A DNA stretch of 64,000 bases from Burkholderia singularis (GCF_900176645.1 NZ_FXAN01000040.1:155068-219067), one strand, 5' to 3'; shown: positions 16,345-24,970, counted from the first letter of the stretch. Notes: generated by a model not told the origin, from the letters alone. Numbers and translations: made by a program.

Positions 16345-18417
16345 ATGGTGCGTGTTCTGGAAATCGTTTTGCACTTCCAGCCTCAAGCCGGGCAAACCGG
16401 GCGTGATGCGCGCTCACGCGCCGCGCGGGATTTCGTCGCGGAGCTGGCAAAGGCGTGGCGGCTCTGTTCGACGGTAAAAATGCGTCGCGGCCACGAGCGC
16501 GTGACGATCGAGCCATGCTGTTTCGATGAAGCCGAACCCGAATCCGGAGATGGCTGGCATTGGCAAACCTGGACCGAGACCACCGCGCAAGCGCGGCGCG
16601 TGCTTGCCGTTCGTAGTCATGCGCTCGCGCCTGGCGTGACGGTGCGCGAGCAATTCGATGGCGCTTGCAAGAACGTGCACGTCGCCGCGCCCGCGATGCA
16701 GCCCGCGGAGACGGCTGTGCCGGCGGATGCGGTGCGGGCCGACGCATCGGCGAAAGAGCGTGATACTGCCGCTTCCGCTTCCGCTTCCGCTCCCGCTCCC
16801 GCTTCCGCTTCCGCTTCCGCTCCCGCTCCCGCTCCCGCTTCCGCTTCCGCTCCCGCTCCCGCTCCCGCTCCCGCTCCCGCGCGCGGGCAGCAGCTTGTCG
16901 TCGATCGTCGGCGCGGGCGCTGGCTCGATGCGCACGGCGTCGAAGTGGAACTGACGCTCGATGACGTCACGTTGGCGAGCGCGCCCGGCGTTGCCGCCGC
17001 TGCCAATGTGCGTGCGCTGCCGTTTGGCGGCGACGTTGCCGCCAGGGCTGTTGCCGCCGGCCTTCGCGCGGTTGATGGTGCACGGACTGGGACGATTGCC
17101 GCCGACGCAGGCGCGCCGCCCCGTGCGGCTACGTCGGCGGATGCCGCGAGTTCCGATGCCGGCGCGGCTGCTGACTCCGCGACTTTTGCCGCTGCCGGGC
17201 CGTCGGGGAAAAAGGCCAAGGCTGACGGAGTCCGCCACGCCGGCGCGGCCGCGAATGGGAGCGTGAGCCGTGCCGCCGCTGGCGGCGCGATTGCCGCTCA
17301 TTGCGTCTCGTCGGCGGCCGGCACGGCCAGCATCGTCCCCGCACTACACCGCATTTGCGAGCTGCGTCTTTCGGTTGCCGACCCGCGCACGCCCGAGGCC
17401 CGCATCGCCGCATTGCGGGCGCTGTTCCGCGCGGCGCGCGAATTGAGCGGTGCGTGGCCGGCGTTTCCCGCGCTCGCGAGCGTGCTCGATCGCGCATGCG
17501 CTGCCGACGCGCCCAATATCCTCGGTGCGCCGCTCAAAGCGAAACCGGTCGATTTGTCGAGAATGCGCGCGCAGCGTGCGGCGGTCTTCGCGCTTGGCTG
17601 CAACGTGACCGAACAATGGTTCGGCAACGAAGCGGGGGTGCGCGCGAGCAGTGACCCCGAATATGTGCACCAGATGCGTGTCGCGCTGCGCCGGCTGCAC
17701 ACGCTTGCGCGGCTGTTTCCGCGGTATGCGGATGCCGGATGGAAGGAGGCGTTTTCCGCCGACCTGCGCTGGTTGGGCGGATTGCTCGGCGCGGTGCGTG
17801 ATTGGGACGTCTGCGCGACGTCGACGTTTCCCACTTTCGCCGATACGGACGGCGACCCGGCCGGCTGGGCCGCGATGCTCGACGCGGCGGGCGCGCGCGG
17901 CGAAGCGGCGCGCGCCGAGTTGCGGCAGGCGCTCGGCACCGCGCGCTATGCGCGGCTCGCGCTCGCGTGGCTCGAATGGCTGTGCATGCTGGCTCATGAC
18001 GATCCGTCGCACGATGACGACGCGCCATCGCTCAAGCGTCACGCGGCGAGGTGCGTGAGACGGCTGTTCGGCCGCCTACACGGCCGCGCGCGGTTGACGG
18101 TGCTTGATGCGGCCGCGAGGCATCGGGTACGCATCGATGCGAAACGGCTTCGCTATGCGCTCGAATTCTTTTTGTCGCTTACGTCGCGCCGCACGCGGGA
18201 CGAGACGCTCAAGCATCTCGCGAGCATCCAGACCGTGCTCGGCGACGCGAACGACGCAGCTGTCGCGCTCGGCTCGCTTGAACGGTTGTCGGCGCCGCCG
18301 TATCAACTCGGCTTTGCGCGCGGCTACGGCGCGGCGGCGCAACGTCATGCGGCAGAGACGGCCGAAACGTTGTTGTGCCGGATGCGGGCGCCGAAAATCA
18401 GAGGCAAGCGCGCGTAA
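16345..18417 (+). CDS. CHAD-domain protein with a variable Ala-Ser/Ala-Pro repeat
   Basis: A 690-residue protein. The C-terminal ~300 residues are a CHAD domain, an alpha-helical domain rich in conserved histidines that binds polyphosphate; the signature PEYVHQMRVALRRLHTLARLFPR and RHRVRIDAKRLRYALEF are clear. The N-terminal ~120 residues contain beta-like strands (MVRVLEIVLHFQ, RRVLAVRSHALAPGV) and may be a divergent CYTH-like partner, which is inference. Between them lies a low-complexity region: 18 Ala-Ser/Ala-Pro pairs, then an Ala/Gly-rich linker of about 180 residues. ATG 16345 follows CGGAGC; an in-frame upstream ATG at 16300 has no ribosome site. No neighbouring ppk or ppx gene is present. 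Confidence 0.82.
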   Translation: MVRVLEIVLHFQPQAGQTGRDARSRAARDFVAELAKAWRLCSTVKMRRGHERVTIEPCCFDEAEPESGDGWHWQTWTETTAQARRVLAVRSHALAPGVTVREQFDGACKNVHVAAPAMQPAETAVPADAVRADASAKERDTAASASASAPAPASASASAPAPAPASASAPAPAPAPAPARGQQLVVDRRRGRWLDAHGVEVELTLDDVTLASAPGVAAAANVRALPFGGDVAARAVAAGLRAVDGARTGTIAADAGAPPRAATSADAASSDAGAAADSATFAAAGPSGKKAKADGVRHAGAAANGSVSRAAAGGAIAAHCVSSAAGTASIVPALHRICELRLSVADPRTPEARIAALRALFRAARELSGAWPAFPALASVLDRACAADAPNILGAPLKAKPVDLSRMRAQRAAVFALGCNVTEQWFGNEAGVRASSDPEYVHQMRVALRRLHTLARLFPRYADAGWKEAFSADLRWLGGLLGAVRDWDVCATSTFPTFADTDGDPAGWAAMLDAAGARGEAARAELRQALGTARYARLALAWLEWLCMLAHDDPSHDDDAPSLKRHAARCVRRLFGRLHGRARLTVLDAAARHRVRIDAKRLRYALEFFLSLTSRRTRDETLKHLASIQTVLGDANDAAVALGSLERLSAPPYQLGFARGYGAAAQRHAAETAETLLCRMRAPKIRGKRA
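16771..16878 (+). repeat. Hexanucleotide tandem repeat (GCTTCC/GCTCCC), 18 copies
   Basis: Eighteen six-base units, each GCTTCC or GCTCCC, lie inside the CHAD gene. They encode Ala-Ser and Ala-Pro in blocks (3 AS, 2 AP, 3 AS, 3 AP, 2 AS, 5 AP). Because the unit is six bases, slippage would change linker length without shifting the frame. Confidence 0.95.
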
Positions 18418-18460
18418 TCGGCGTGACTATAATGAGTGCCTCCTGCGCCAAACTACGCCG

Positions 18461-19333
18461 ATGAGCGCTGTCGATCCGGCCGATTCCCCTTCATCCGCCT
18501 CCCGCACCAATGCGCCGCCGTGCGATAGGCGCGAGCCGCTTGCGTTGCACGGCGAGCTTTGGGTGCGCGCGGGTGCCGAGACGCTTGGCGGCGCGGCGCG
18601 GATCGCGCTGCTCGCGGCGATCGGGGAAACGGGCTCGATCACGCGCGCCGCGAAGGCGGTGGGCCTGAGCTACAAGGGCGCGTGGGACGCGGTCGATACG
18701 ATGAACAACCTCGCCGGCGAGCCGCTCGTGCTGCGCTCGACGGGCGGCAAGGGCGGCGGTGGCACGACGCTGACGCCGCGCGCGATCGCGTTGATCGCCG
18801 CCTATCGGGCGATCGAACGCGAGCACCGTCGCTTCATCGATGCGGCGAGCGCGGCCGTCGAGGGTTTCGCGCTCAATTGGGAACTCATCGGGAGAATCGG
18901 CATGAAGACGAGCGCGCGCAATCAATTGTTCGGCAAGGTCGCGTCGGTCCGGCGCGGAGCGGTCAACGACGAAGTATCGCTCGTGCTGCCCGGCGGGCAG
19001 ACAATCGTCGCGGTGTTGACGCATGAGAGCACTGATGCGCTCGGGCTCGCGCCCGGCGTCGATGCCTGCGCGCTCGTGAAGGCGTCGTGGGTCGTGCTTG
19101 CGGTCGACGATGGCGCGCCGCTCAAGCTGTCGGCGCGTAACCAGTTGCACGGCATCGTCGGGACGGTCACGCGCGGCGCGGTGAACAGCGAAGTGCTGCT
19201 CGCGCTCGACGGCGGCACGACGCTTGCGGCAATCGTGACGAATGACAGCGTTGATGCGCTTGGGCTCGCGAAAGGCGCGCGCGCGATCGCGGCGTTCAAG
19301 GCATCGAGCGTGATTCTGGCGGTCAGCGGCTGA
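18461..19333 (+). CDS. modE: ModE, molybdate-dependent transcriptional regulator
   Basis: A 290-residue regulator. An N-terminal LysR-like winged helix (LLAAIGETGSITRAAKAVGLSYKGAWDAVDTMNN, ~45-80) is followed by two molybdate-binding TOBE domains, each starting with the repeat signature KTSARNQLFGKVASVRRGAVNDEV and LSARNQLHGIVGTVTRGAVNSEV. In ModE, molybdate binding promotes repression of modABC. ATG 18461 gives normal length; the frame extends upstream only through the CHAD gene. It is convergent with modC, and its stop codon lies inside a heptamer repeat. A candidate ModE box is present before modA at 21873. Confidence 0.95.
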   Translation: MSAVDPADSPSSASRTNAPPCDRREPLALHGELWVRAGAETLGGAARIALLAAIGETGSITRAAKAVGLSYKGAWDAVDTMNNLAGEPLVLRSTGGKGGGGTTLTPRAIALIAAYRAIEREHRRFIDAASAAVEGFALNWELIGRIGMKTSARNQLFGKVASVRRGAVNDEVSLVLPGGQTIVAVLTHESTDALGLAPGVDACALVKASWVVLAVDDGAPLKLSARNQLHGIVGTVTRGAVNSEVLLALDGGTTLAAIVTNDSVDALGLAKGARAIAAFKASSVILAVSG

Positions 19334-19365
19334 TGGCTGATGGCTGATGGCTGATGGCTGATGGC
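19331..19365 (+). repeat. Heptamer tandem repeat TGATGGC, five copies, beginning at the modE stop
   Basis: Five exact copies of TGATGGC run from 19331 to 19365, followed by a partial degenerate copy. The modE stop TGA is the first three bases of the first copy. Copy-number change would not alter ModE but would change the spacer between convergent modE and modC. Confidence 0.9.
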
Positions 19366-19418
19366 TGACGGTGTGGCGGCACGGGAGCGCCGGACCGAGC
19401 GCGGTCGCCACCGTGCCG

Positions 19419-20120
19419 TCACCGCACGCGCGACATCCATTGCGCGTGCGGCGCCTCATGCAGCACGCGTCCGTCCTGAAGCCGCACTACCTGATCGCCG
19501 AACGCGGCGACATCGTCCGGATCGTGCGTGATCAGCACCATTGGAATGTCGAGCCGTGCCTGGAGATCCGTCAGTTCGCGCCGCATCCGTTCGCGCATCG
19601 CGATGTCGAGCGCGGAGAACGGCTCGTCGAGCAGCAGGATTCGCGGGCGCGCGATCAGCGCCCGCGCGAGCGCGACGCGCTGCTTCTGGCCACCCGACAA
19701 CTGCGCCGGATAATGCCCGGCTAGCTCATCGAGTTCGAAAGCCCGCAGCCAATATGCCGCGTCGTCCGGCAACTCGTCTGCGCGCGGATTGCGCCAGCCG
19801 CGCTTCAGCCCGAACGCGAGGTTCTGCCGCACGTTCAGGTGCGGAAACAGCGCGTAGTCCTGAAACAGGTAGGCGACGCGGCGCGCTTGCGTCGGCAGAT
19901 CGATGCCGCGTGCCGCGTCGAACAGCGTGTCGCCGGCGAGCGAGATCGCGCCGCGATCGGGCGTGAGCAACCCCGCGATGGCTTGCAGCGTCAGGCTCTT
20001 GCCCGCGCCGGACGGCCCGAACAGCACGATCCGTTGCGCATTCGACGAGAACGATATGTCGAGCGTGAAATGGCGCTCGGGCGTCGCATACGTCTTGTGG
20101 ATATCGACGACGAGGCTCAT
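19419..20120 (-). CDS. modC: ModC, molybdate ABC transporter ATP-binding protein
   Basis: A 233-residue ABC ATPase that powers molybdate uptake. Walker A GPSGAGKS (~34-41), the Q-loop in LFQDYALFPH, the signature LSGGQKQRVALARAL and Walker B ILLLDEPFSALD are all present, with the H-loop in VLITHDPDDV. It lacks the C-terminal TOBE domain found in the roughly 350-residue E. coli ModC, so molybdate sensing may rest with ModE alone. It is the last gene of modABC on the minus strand, 178 bases after modB. No other complete ATPase is nearby. Confidence 0.92.
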   Translation of the reverse strand: MSLVVDIHKTYATPERHFTLDISFSSNAQRIVLFGPSGAGKSLTLQAIAGLLTPDRGAISLAGDTLFDAARGIDLPTQARRVAYLFQDYALFPHLNVRQNLAFGLKRGWRNPRADELPDDAAYWLRAFELDELAGHYPAQLSGGQKQRVALARALIARPRILLLDEPFSALDIAMRERMRRELTDLQARLDIPMVLITHDPDDVAAFGDQVVRLQDGRVLHEAPHAQWMSRVR

Positions 20121-20298
20121 CGCTTGCGTGCTCCGGCGGGGGCGGCATGACCGATGGCAAGGCCGTCATGAACGGCGGAGCTGGCTCGCAGCGGCTCGCT
20201 TTCGCCAAGCGGAGGTCGACCGTGCGCGGCGCCGGCGCGCGCGAGTGAAACGCATGAGATAGGCGAAACGGCGGTAACAGGCATCGTCGCGCGCATCG

Positions 20299-20973
20299 TC
20301 AACGTGCTCCGGCGAGCGCGCGCGGCGGAACGAGCCTTCCCGCAACCAGCAGGATCAGCACACAGACAGCCGACGTAACCAGCACGAGGAAATTCGCAGT
20401 CGCGTCGTCGCCCGCCTGCACAGCCGCATAGACGGCGACCGACAAGGTCTGCGTGCGTCCCGGCAGGTTGCCCGCGATCATCAGCGTCGCGCCGAATTCG
20501 CCGAGCGCGCGTGCGAAAGCGAGCAGTGCACCGGCGAGAATGCCGCGCGCGGCGAGCGGCAGCGTCACGCGAAAAAAAATGCCGGTTTCACTCACGCCGA
20601 GCGTGCGCGCCGCGCGCTCGAGTTGCGGATCGACCGCCTCGAATGCCGCGCGCGCCGATTTCAGCACGAGCGGGAACGCCACGACCATCGACGCGATCAC
20701 GGCTCCCTGCCACGTGAACACGAGCTGGACGCCGAGCGTGTCGAGCCACGCGCCGAATACGCCACGTCTGCCGAGCAGCACGAGCAGGTAATAGCCGAGG
20801 ACGGTCGGCGGCAGCACGAGCGGCAGCGTGAGCAGCGAGTCGATCACGTCGCGCGCGCCTGAGCGCCAGCGCGCCAGCGCGTAACCGGCCGCGACACCGA
20901 GTACGACGTCGAGCGCCGTTGCCCAACCGGCAACTTTCAGCGATAGCAGCAGCGGAATCCAGGCGTCGTGCAT
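20299..20973 (-). CDS. modB: ModB, molybdate ABC transporter permease
   Basis: A 224-residue inner-membrane permease with about five or six transmembrane segments (for example LLLSLKVAGWATALDVVLGVAAGYAL at the start and LVLVTSAVCVLILLVAGRL at the end). The cytoplasmic EAA loop that contacts ModC is readable as ERAARTLGVSETGIFFRVTLPLAARGI. ATG 20973 gives the usual ModB length; the longer frame to 21159 enters modA. It lies 49 bases after modA on the same strand. Confidence 0.93.
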   Translation of the reverse strand: MHDAWIPLLLSLKVAGWATALDVVLGVAAGYALARWRSGARDVIDSLLTLPLVLPPTVLGYYLLVLLGRRGVFGAWLDTLGVQLVFTWQGAVIASMVVAFPLVLKSARAAFEAVDPQLERAARTLGVSETGIFFRVTLPLAARGILAGALLAFARALGEFGATLMIAGNLPGRTQTLSVAVYAAVQAGDDATANFLVLVTSAVCVLILLVAGRLVPPRALAGAR

Positions 20974-21022
20974 CGGCAATCTCTGATTCGGTATCGGGCG
21001 ATTGAGTCTGGCCCGGCGTTGC

Positions 21023-21838
21023 TCAGCGGGCCGCCGGCGCAGCAGTGGCGGCGGGCTTGAACCCGTATCGTGCGAGCACCGCCTGGCCGTCGGGCGAAAG
21101 CACGAATGCGATGAATTCTTGCGTGGCAGCCGGATGCCGGCTGCCCTGGACGACGGCAACCGGGTAGGTGATAGGCGTTTGCGTCGGCACGTTCAGCACG
21201 ACCTTCACGCGGTCCGGCATCACGGCGGCGTCCGTGCCGAACACGAAACCCGCGTCGACCTCACCGCGCGCGACATAGTCGAGGCTCTGGCGCACGTTCG
21301 CCGCAAGCACGCCTTTCGCGCTGATCTCGCTCCACACGCCCGCGGCTTTCAGCGCGCCTTCGGTGTAGCGGCCCACGGGCACCGACGCAGGATCTCCAAA
21401 CGCCACGCGCTTGACCGCGGGCGCCGCCAGCTCACGCAGCGAGCCGAACGTTGCGCGGCTGTCGGCGGGCACGATCAGCACGAGCGAGTTCGCGGCGAAA
21501 TCGCGCCGCGTTCCGTCCGCGATCACGCGCTCGGCCACCGCACGGTCCATGGCTTTCTGGTCCGCCGATGCGAACACGTCGACCGGCGCGCCCTTGGCGA
21601 TTTGCTGCATCAGCACGTCCGATGCGCCGAAGTTGAACAGGATCTTCGTGCCCGGATGCCGCTTCTGATACGCATCGCCGATCGCTTGGAACGCGTTGGT
21701 CAGGCTCGCGGCCGCGGAGACGACCAGTTCGTCGGCGGCATGCGCGACGGATGTGGCGCCGAAGCCGGCAGCGAGCGCGGCCAGTGTTGCCGCATGCAGG
21801 AACAGGCGCCGGGCGGAAGAGCGAAGCGAAGCGGACAT
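21023..21838 (-). CDS. modA: ModA, periplasmic molybdate-binding protein
   Basis: A 271-residue solute-binding protein. A signal peptide is clear (basic SSARRLF, hydrophobic LHAATLAALAAGFG, cleavage near VAHA-AD). Mature ModA motifs follow: ELVVSAAASLTNAFQAIG and ILFNFGASDVLMQQIAKGAPVDVFASADQKAMD, whose Ser residues bind the oxyanion. ATG 21838 is chosen because it starts the signal peptide; the longer frame has no ribosome site. It is the first gene of modABC and carries a candidate ModE operator about 35-60 bases upstream. Confidence 0.95.
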   Translation of the reverse strand: MSASLRSSARRLFLHAATLAALAAGFGATSVAHAADELVVSAAASLTNAFQAIGDAYQKRHPGTKILFNFGASDVLMQQIAKGAPVDVFASADQKAMDRAVAERVIADGTRRDFAANSLVLIVPADSRATFGSLRELAAPAVKRVAFGDPASVPVGRYTEGALKAAGVWSEISAKGVLAANVRQSLDYVARGEVDAGFVFGTDAAVMPDRVKVVLNVPTQTPITYPVAVVQGSRHPAATQEFIAFVLSPDGQAVLARYGFKPAATAAPAAR

Positions 21839-21872
21839 GGCGGGTAGCGATCGCGTGGACGAAAGCTGTAAT

Positions 21873-21896
21873 CGTAATATATGCGAGGTTATAACG
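21873..21896 (-). promoter_or_regulatory. Candidate ModE-binding site upstream of modA
   Basis: An imperfect inverted repeat, CGTAATAT (21873-21880), eight bases, TTATAACG (21889-21896), lies 35 bases upstream of the modA start. ModE boxes in enterobacteria are A/T-rich inverted repeats with CGTTATAT-type half-sites, which this resembles closely. modE is encoded 2.5 kb away and convergent to the operon. Confidence 0.65.
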
Positions 21897-22006
21897 CGTG
21901 ACGTATCGGTGGATCGGCGCGCTACGCGGCAAGGGGCGGCATAAGTATTGTCGGGGCAGGACAAAAGACGCTCTGGTGCATATGCCCGACCTGCCGACCT
22001 GCGCCG

Positions 22007-22711
22007 CTACGCGTGCCGCAGCATCGGCTGTATATCGAGCGTTTGCTGAGGCTGGGAAAGCGGCCGCGACGCCGGCCGATAGTTCGGATTCGCCTTCCAG
22101 CGTGCACGCACATACGGGCGCTCGTGGCCGGACAACTGCAACGCCACCGCGGTCACCCAGCGGTGCGATGGCACAGTGACGCCATGCAGCGCGATCGTGA
22201 CGGCCGCCAGACTTGCCGCGACCGCCGGTGCTGACCAGCGGTGCGGCACCGCGTGCCACGAACCGACGATGAACGATAGCGCGGCAATCGCACCGATGAT
22301 GCAGCCCGTGACGGCTTCGGATGGCGAATGGGCGTCGAGCGCCACGCGCGACAGCCCGACCGCGATACCGGCCGCGAAGCCGGCCATGACGCCGGCGATG
22401 CGAATGGCCGGCCGCGTGCGCGCGAGCGCGAGAAACAGCGCGACCGGGTAGACCGACGTCGACAGCATCGCATGCCCGCTGAAGCCCGTGAAATCCCAGG
22501 CGCGCACGCCGATTCCCCAGCCGAGAAACGCAATCTTGGTAAGCGCGACAGCGCCGATTGCTGCGCCGAGCACCGCCAGCCACGTAGCGGCGCGGCGTAC
22601 CGAATAGCCGAGCGCCAGCCACACGGCGATCGTGACGGCAAGGGGGAGGGTCAGTCCGGCACCGCCTAGAGCGGTGACCGACATCCACAATCGGGGCGGC
22701 AAATCGAACAT
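22007..22711 (-). CDS. PAP2-family membrane phosphatase
   Basis: A 234-residue membrane protein with about five or six hydrophobic segments. The PAP2 phosphatase core is present: SGHAMLST (motif 2, ~78-85) and SRVALDAHSPSEA (motif 3, ~119-131), each with its catalytic His. Motif 1 (KxxxxxxRP) is weak: only a Lys in ALTKIAFLGWG precedes. Members dephosphorylate lipid phosphates such as phosphatidic acid or undecaprenyl pyrophosphate at the periplasmic face. The C-terminal ~30 residues are hydrophilic. It is monocistronic, upstream of modABC on the same strand but separated by 168 bases that hold the modA promoter. Confidence 0.85.
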   Translation of the reverse strand: MFDLPPRLWMSVTALGGAGLTLPLAVTIAVWLALGYSVRRAATWLAVLGAAIGAVALTKIAFLGWGIGVRAWDFTGFSGHAMLSTSVYPVALFLALARTRPAIRIAGVMAGFAAGIAVGLSRVALDAHSPSEAVTGCIIGAIAALSFIVGSWHAVPHRWSAPAVAASLAAVTIALHGVTVPSHRWVTAVALQLSGHERPYVRARWKANPNYRPASRPLSQPQQTLDIQPMLRHA

Positions 22712-22964
22712 CGGGCGCTGCGAGCAGGTAGGCGGAGAGATGGAATACTTGTTTAACGCACGAGTCGGTAATAGCGACTACAACGAAGACAAGCGGCGAA
22801 CCTCCCCAGTATACCGACAGCGCACGCCGGTTGCGGATCGGTCGGCGGCCGGGCATTGGGCCGGGCGGTGGATAGGATCAGGAAAATAATGCTATTGTGC
22901 GTTGCACAAAGCTGAATGAAGCCGCCTGCAAGGCGTCCCTAAATTTGACTGCGAGCCCCGACCC

Positions 22965-24062
22965 ATGACAAAAAGTCTGACGAAACTATGGCTGGGCAGT
23001 ATGAAACGCATGTTGCATGCCCAAACCCAGCCGATCCGGGAGTCCGCTTCCCGCTCCATCCGCCGCGCGAGCCGGGCCGCCGCGTCGGCCGCCAAAGCAG
23101 GGGCGGCTACGCCGCAAGAGTCGCGTGTGCGTCCGCGGGCGGCCGCGTGGGTGAATGGCGAATGGAGCCGCGCCGATCATCCGCTGCCGCCGTCGTTCGG
23201 GCGCTTTGTCAAGCATCTCGAATACGGTCTTTATGTGCCGCCCGTCAAGTACACAGGCAACCTGCCGCTCGTCGTGATGCTGCATGGATGCAAGCAGAAC
23301 ATCGAGCAGTTCGCGCAAGGCACCCGGATGAATCTGCTGGCCGACCGGTATGGTTTTGCGGTGCTGTATCCGGAGCAATCGCACCGGGCGCACGCGCACG
23401 GCTGCTGGCATTGGTATGAGGATACGGCGCGTGCCGGCGGCGGCGAGGCGCAGGCGATCGTCGATCTGGTCGATACGCTGGTAGCCGAGCGCGGATTCGA
23501 CGCGTCGCGTGTCTATGCGGCCGGGATGTCGGCGGGCGCAGGGCTCGTGTCGTTGCTCGCGCTGCATTTTCCACAGCGCTTCGCGGCAGTCGCGTTCCAT
23601 TCGGGGCCGGCGTTCGGCGATGCGAATTCCGGCGTCACTGCGATGGACGTGATGCGCCGAGGTCTGCACCGCAATCCTGCCGCTATTGTTGATGCATTGG
23701 TTGAGCCCAGCGCGTACCCCGGAATGCCGGCGATCATCGTGCATGGCGACGACGATCGCGTCGTCGCACCGAAGAACGCGGAGCAACTGGCAGTCGAATT
23801 TTTGCGGCTCAACGGCTTGGCGAATGCGCAAGGGCAGCCGGTGGGCGTCGAGCATTTCGAGACGAGTTCAGCCGGCATGCATATGCTCGATTATCGGCGG
23901 GATGGCGAATTCGTCGTGCGTCTTTGCCGGATCGAGAATCTTGCGCACGCGTGGGCCGGCGGCGACGACAGCGTGCCGTTTCATTCGTCGATTGGGCCTG
24001 ATGCGAGCGAACTGATCTGGTCGTTTTTTGCATCTCACGTGCGGGCTGGCGTCGCGTCGTAA
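22965..24062 (+). CDS. PHB depolymerase-family (esterase/LpqC-type) alpha/beta hydrolase
   Basis: A 365-residue alpha/beta hydrolase. The oxyanion-hole strand LVVMLHGCKQN (~102-112), the lipase box AGMSAGAGL (nucleophile Ser ~185), a late Asp in IIVHGDDDRVV and a His in IENLAHAWAGG form the catalytic set typical of the PHB depolymerase/esterase family. The first ~70 residues are basic and Ala-rich (RRASRAAASAAKAGAA) without a clear signal peptide, so the protein may be intracellular, perhaps associated with polyhydroxyalkanoate granules. ATG 22965 has no strong Shine-Dalgarno. It stands alone. The substrate is inferred from family only. Confidence 0.85.
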   Translation: MTKSLTKLWLGSMKRMLHAQTQPIRESASRSIRRASRAAASAAKAGAATPQESRVRPRAAAWVNGEWSRADHPLPPSFGRFVKHLEYGLYVPPVKYTGNLPLVVMLHGCKQNIEQFAQGTRMNLLADRYGFAVLYPEQSHRAHAHGCWHWYEDTARAGGGEAQAIVDLVDTLVAERGFDASRVYAAGMSAGAGLVSLLALHFPQRFAAVAFHSGPAFGDANSGVTAMDVMRRGLHRNPAAIVDALVEPSAYPGMPAIIVHGDDDRVVAPKNAEQLAVEFLRLNGLANAQGQPVGVEHFETSSAGMHMLDYRRDGEFVVRLCRIENLAHAWAGGDDSVPFHSSIGPDASELIWSFFASHVRAGVAS

Positions 24063-24157
24063 CGACGCTCGGTTAGGGTGGCTGGCATGAGATCAGGGTT
24101 TTCCCTATAATTAGGGTTAACGCTTAAGATAAAACCCTTGGATTGGAGTTGCCGATC

Positions 24158-24313
24158 ATGTACCTGCTGAGCCGTTTGTTCCTGTTTCTGACGAAATCGC
24201 CCGAGCAACGTGCGAAAGAACGTGCCGATGCCTATCTCGCCGGCGCATCCGATTTGTACGACCTCGAGTTCCGGATGCGCAAACTCGACCGCGAAGCGGT
24301 ATTTGATCGTTGA
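24158..24313 (+). CDS. DUF3563 small protein
   Basis: A 51-residue protein. Translation from ATG 24158 gives a hydrophobic start (MYLLSRLFLFLTKSPEQR), then a short acidic-basic helix with ASDLYDLEFRMRKLDR, ending DREAVFDR. This matches the DUF3563 family, common in Burkholderia with no known function. A TTGGAG Shine-Dalgarno lies ahead. The G/C-poor upstream sequence (TAATTAGGG at about 24108) may hold its promoter. A long palindromic terminator follows. Confidence 0.8.
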   Translation: MYLLSRLFLFLTKSPEQRAKERADAYLAGASDLYDLEFRMRKLDREAVFDR

Positions 24314-24356
24314 AGCTTGAGTATTAAGTACTTACAGAATTTATACGCCTAAAGAT

Positions 24357-24391
24357 AAAGGGCACGCTGGCTATATAGCCGCGTGCCCTTT
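24357..24391. terminator. Bidirectional terminator hairpin
   Basis: AAAGGGCACGC (24357-24367) pairs with GCGTGCCCTTT (24381-24391). The intervening bases contain a second perfect palindrome, GGCTAT/ATAGCC, so the stem is nearly continuous with one extra T. It lies between the DUF3563 gene (+) and ohr (-) and can serve both. Confidence 0.85.
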
Positions 24392-24421
24392 GGTTTATCT
24401 ACGCGCGGCGCAGGCCGCGAC

Positions 24422-24841
24422 TTATACGATGACGAGCCGCACCGCGATATTGTTGCGCGTTGCGTTCGAGTACGGGCACACCTGATGCGCGCGGTCGACG
24501 AGCGCTTGCGCGGCCGAGGTATCAAACCCGGGCAGCGACACGCGCAATTCCACGTCGAGCGCGAATCCGCCTTGTTCGTTCGGACCGATGCCCACTTGCG
24601 CCGTAACGGTGGTGTCGGCGGGCACAGCCTGCTTGTTTTGTCCGGCGACGTATTTCATCGCGCTCAGAAAACATGCTGAATAACCGGCGGCGAACAGTTG
24701 CTCGGGGTTCGTACCTTCGGCGCCCGTGCCGCCCAACTCGCGCGGCGCGGCGAGCTTCACGTCGAGTTTCTGGTCGGGAGTCGTCGCGTGGCCGTCGCGG
24801 CCGCCGGTGCTGGTTGCGGATGTTTGGTACAGGATGTGCAT
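24422..24841 (-). CDS. ohr: Organic hydroperoxide resistance protein Ohr (OsmC family)
   Basis: A 139-residue thiol peroxidase that reduces organic hydroperoxides. The two redox cysteines sit in family context: AGYSACFLSAM (~58) and HQVCPYSNATRNN (~122). The N-terminal Arg-bearing segment KLAAPRELGGTG is also present. The next gene upstream, on the same strand, is its regulator ohrR. A 12-bp perfect palindrome (24922-24933) in the intergenic region is a likely OhrR operator. Confidence 0.95.
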   Translation of the reverse strand: MHILYQTSATSTGGRDGHATTPDQKLDVKLAAPRELGGTGAEGTNPEQLFAAGYSACFLSAMKYVAGQNKQAVPADTTVTAQVGIGPNEQGGFALDVELRVSLPGFDTSAAQALVDRAHQVCPYSNATRNNIAVRLVIV

Positions 24842-24921
24842 GGTGAACTCCTATCGATTAGAAAATGGGCTCGGCGAATCGCGGGCCACGGAATAAATAT
24901 ATCACGCTAATTATTAGTATA

Positions 24922-24933
24922 CAAATTAATTTG
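24922..24933. promoter_or_regulatory. Candidate OhrR operator upstream of ohr
   Basis: CAAATTAATTTG is a perfect 12-bp palindrome in an A/T-rich stretch between ohr (start 24841) and ohrR (stop 24971). It resembles OhrR boxes of the TACAATT/AATTGTA type. A second, related palindrome lies in front of ohrR at 25443. Confidence 0.6.
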
Positions 24934-24970
24934 CTTGGAGCGGTACACTCACGCAGACATACACGGTTCG

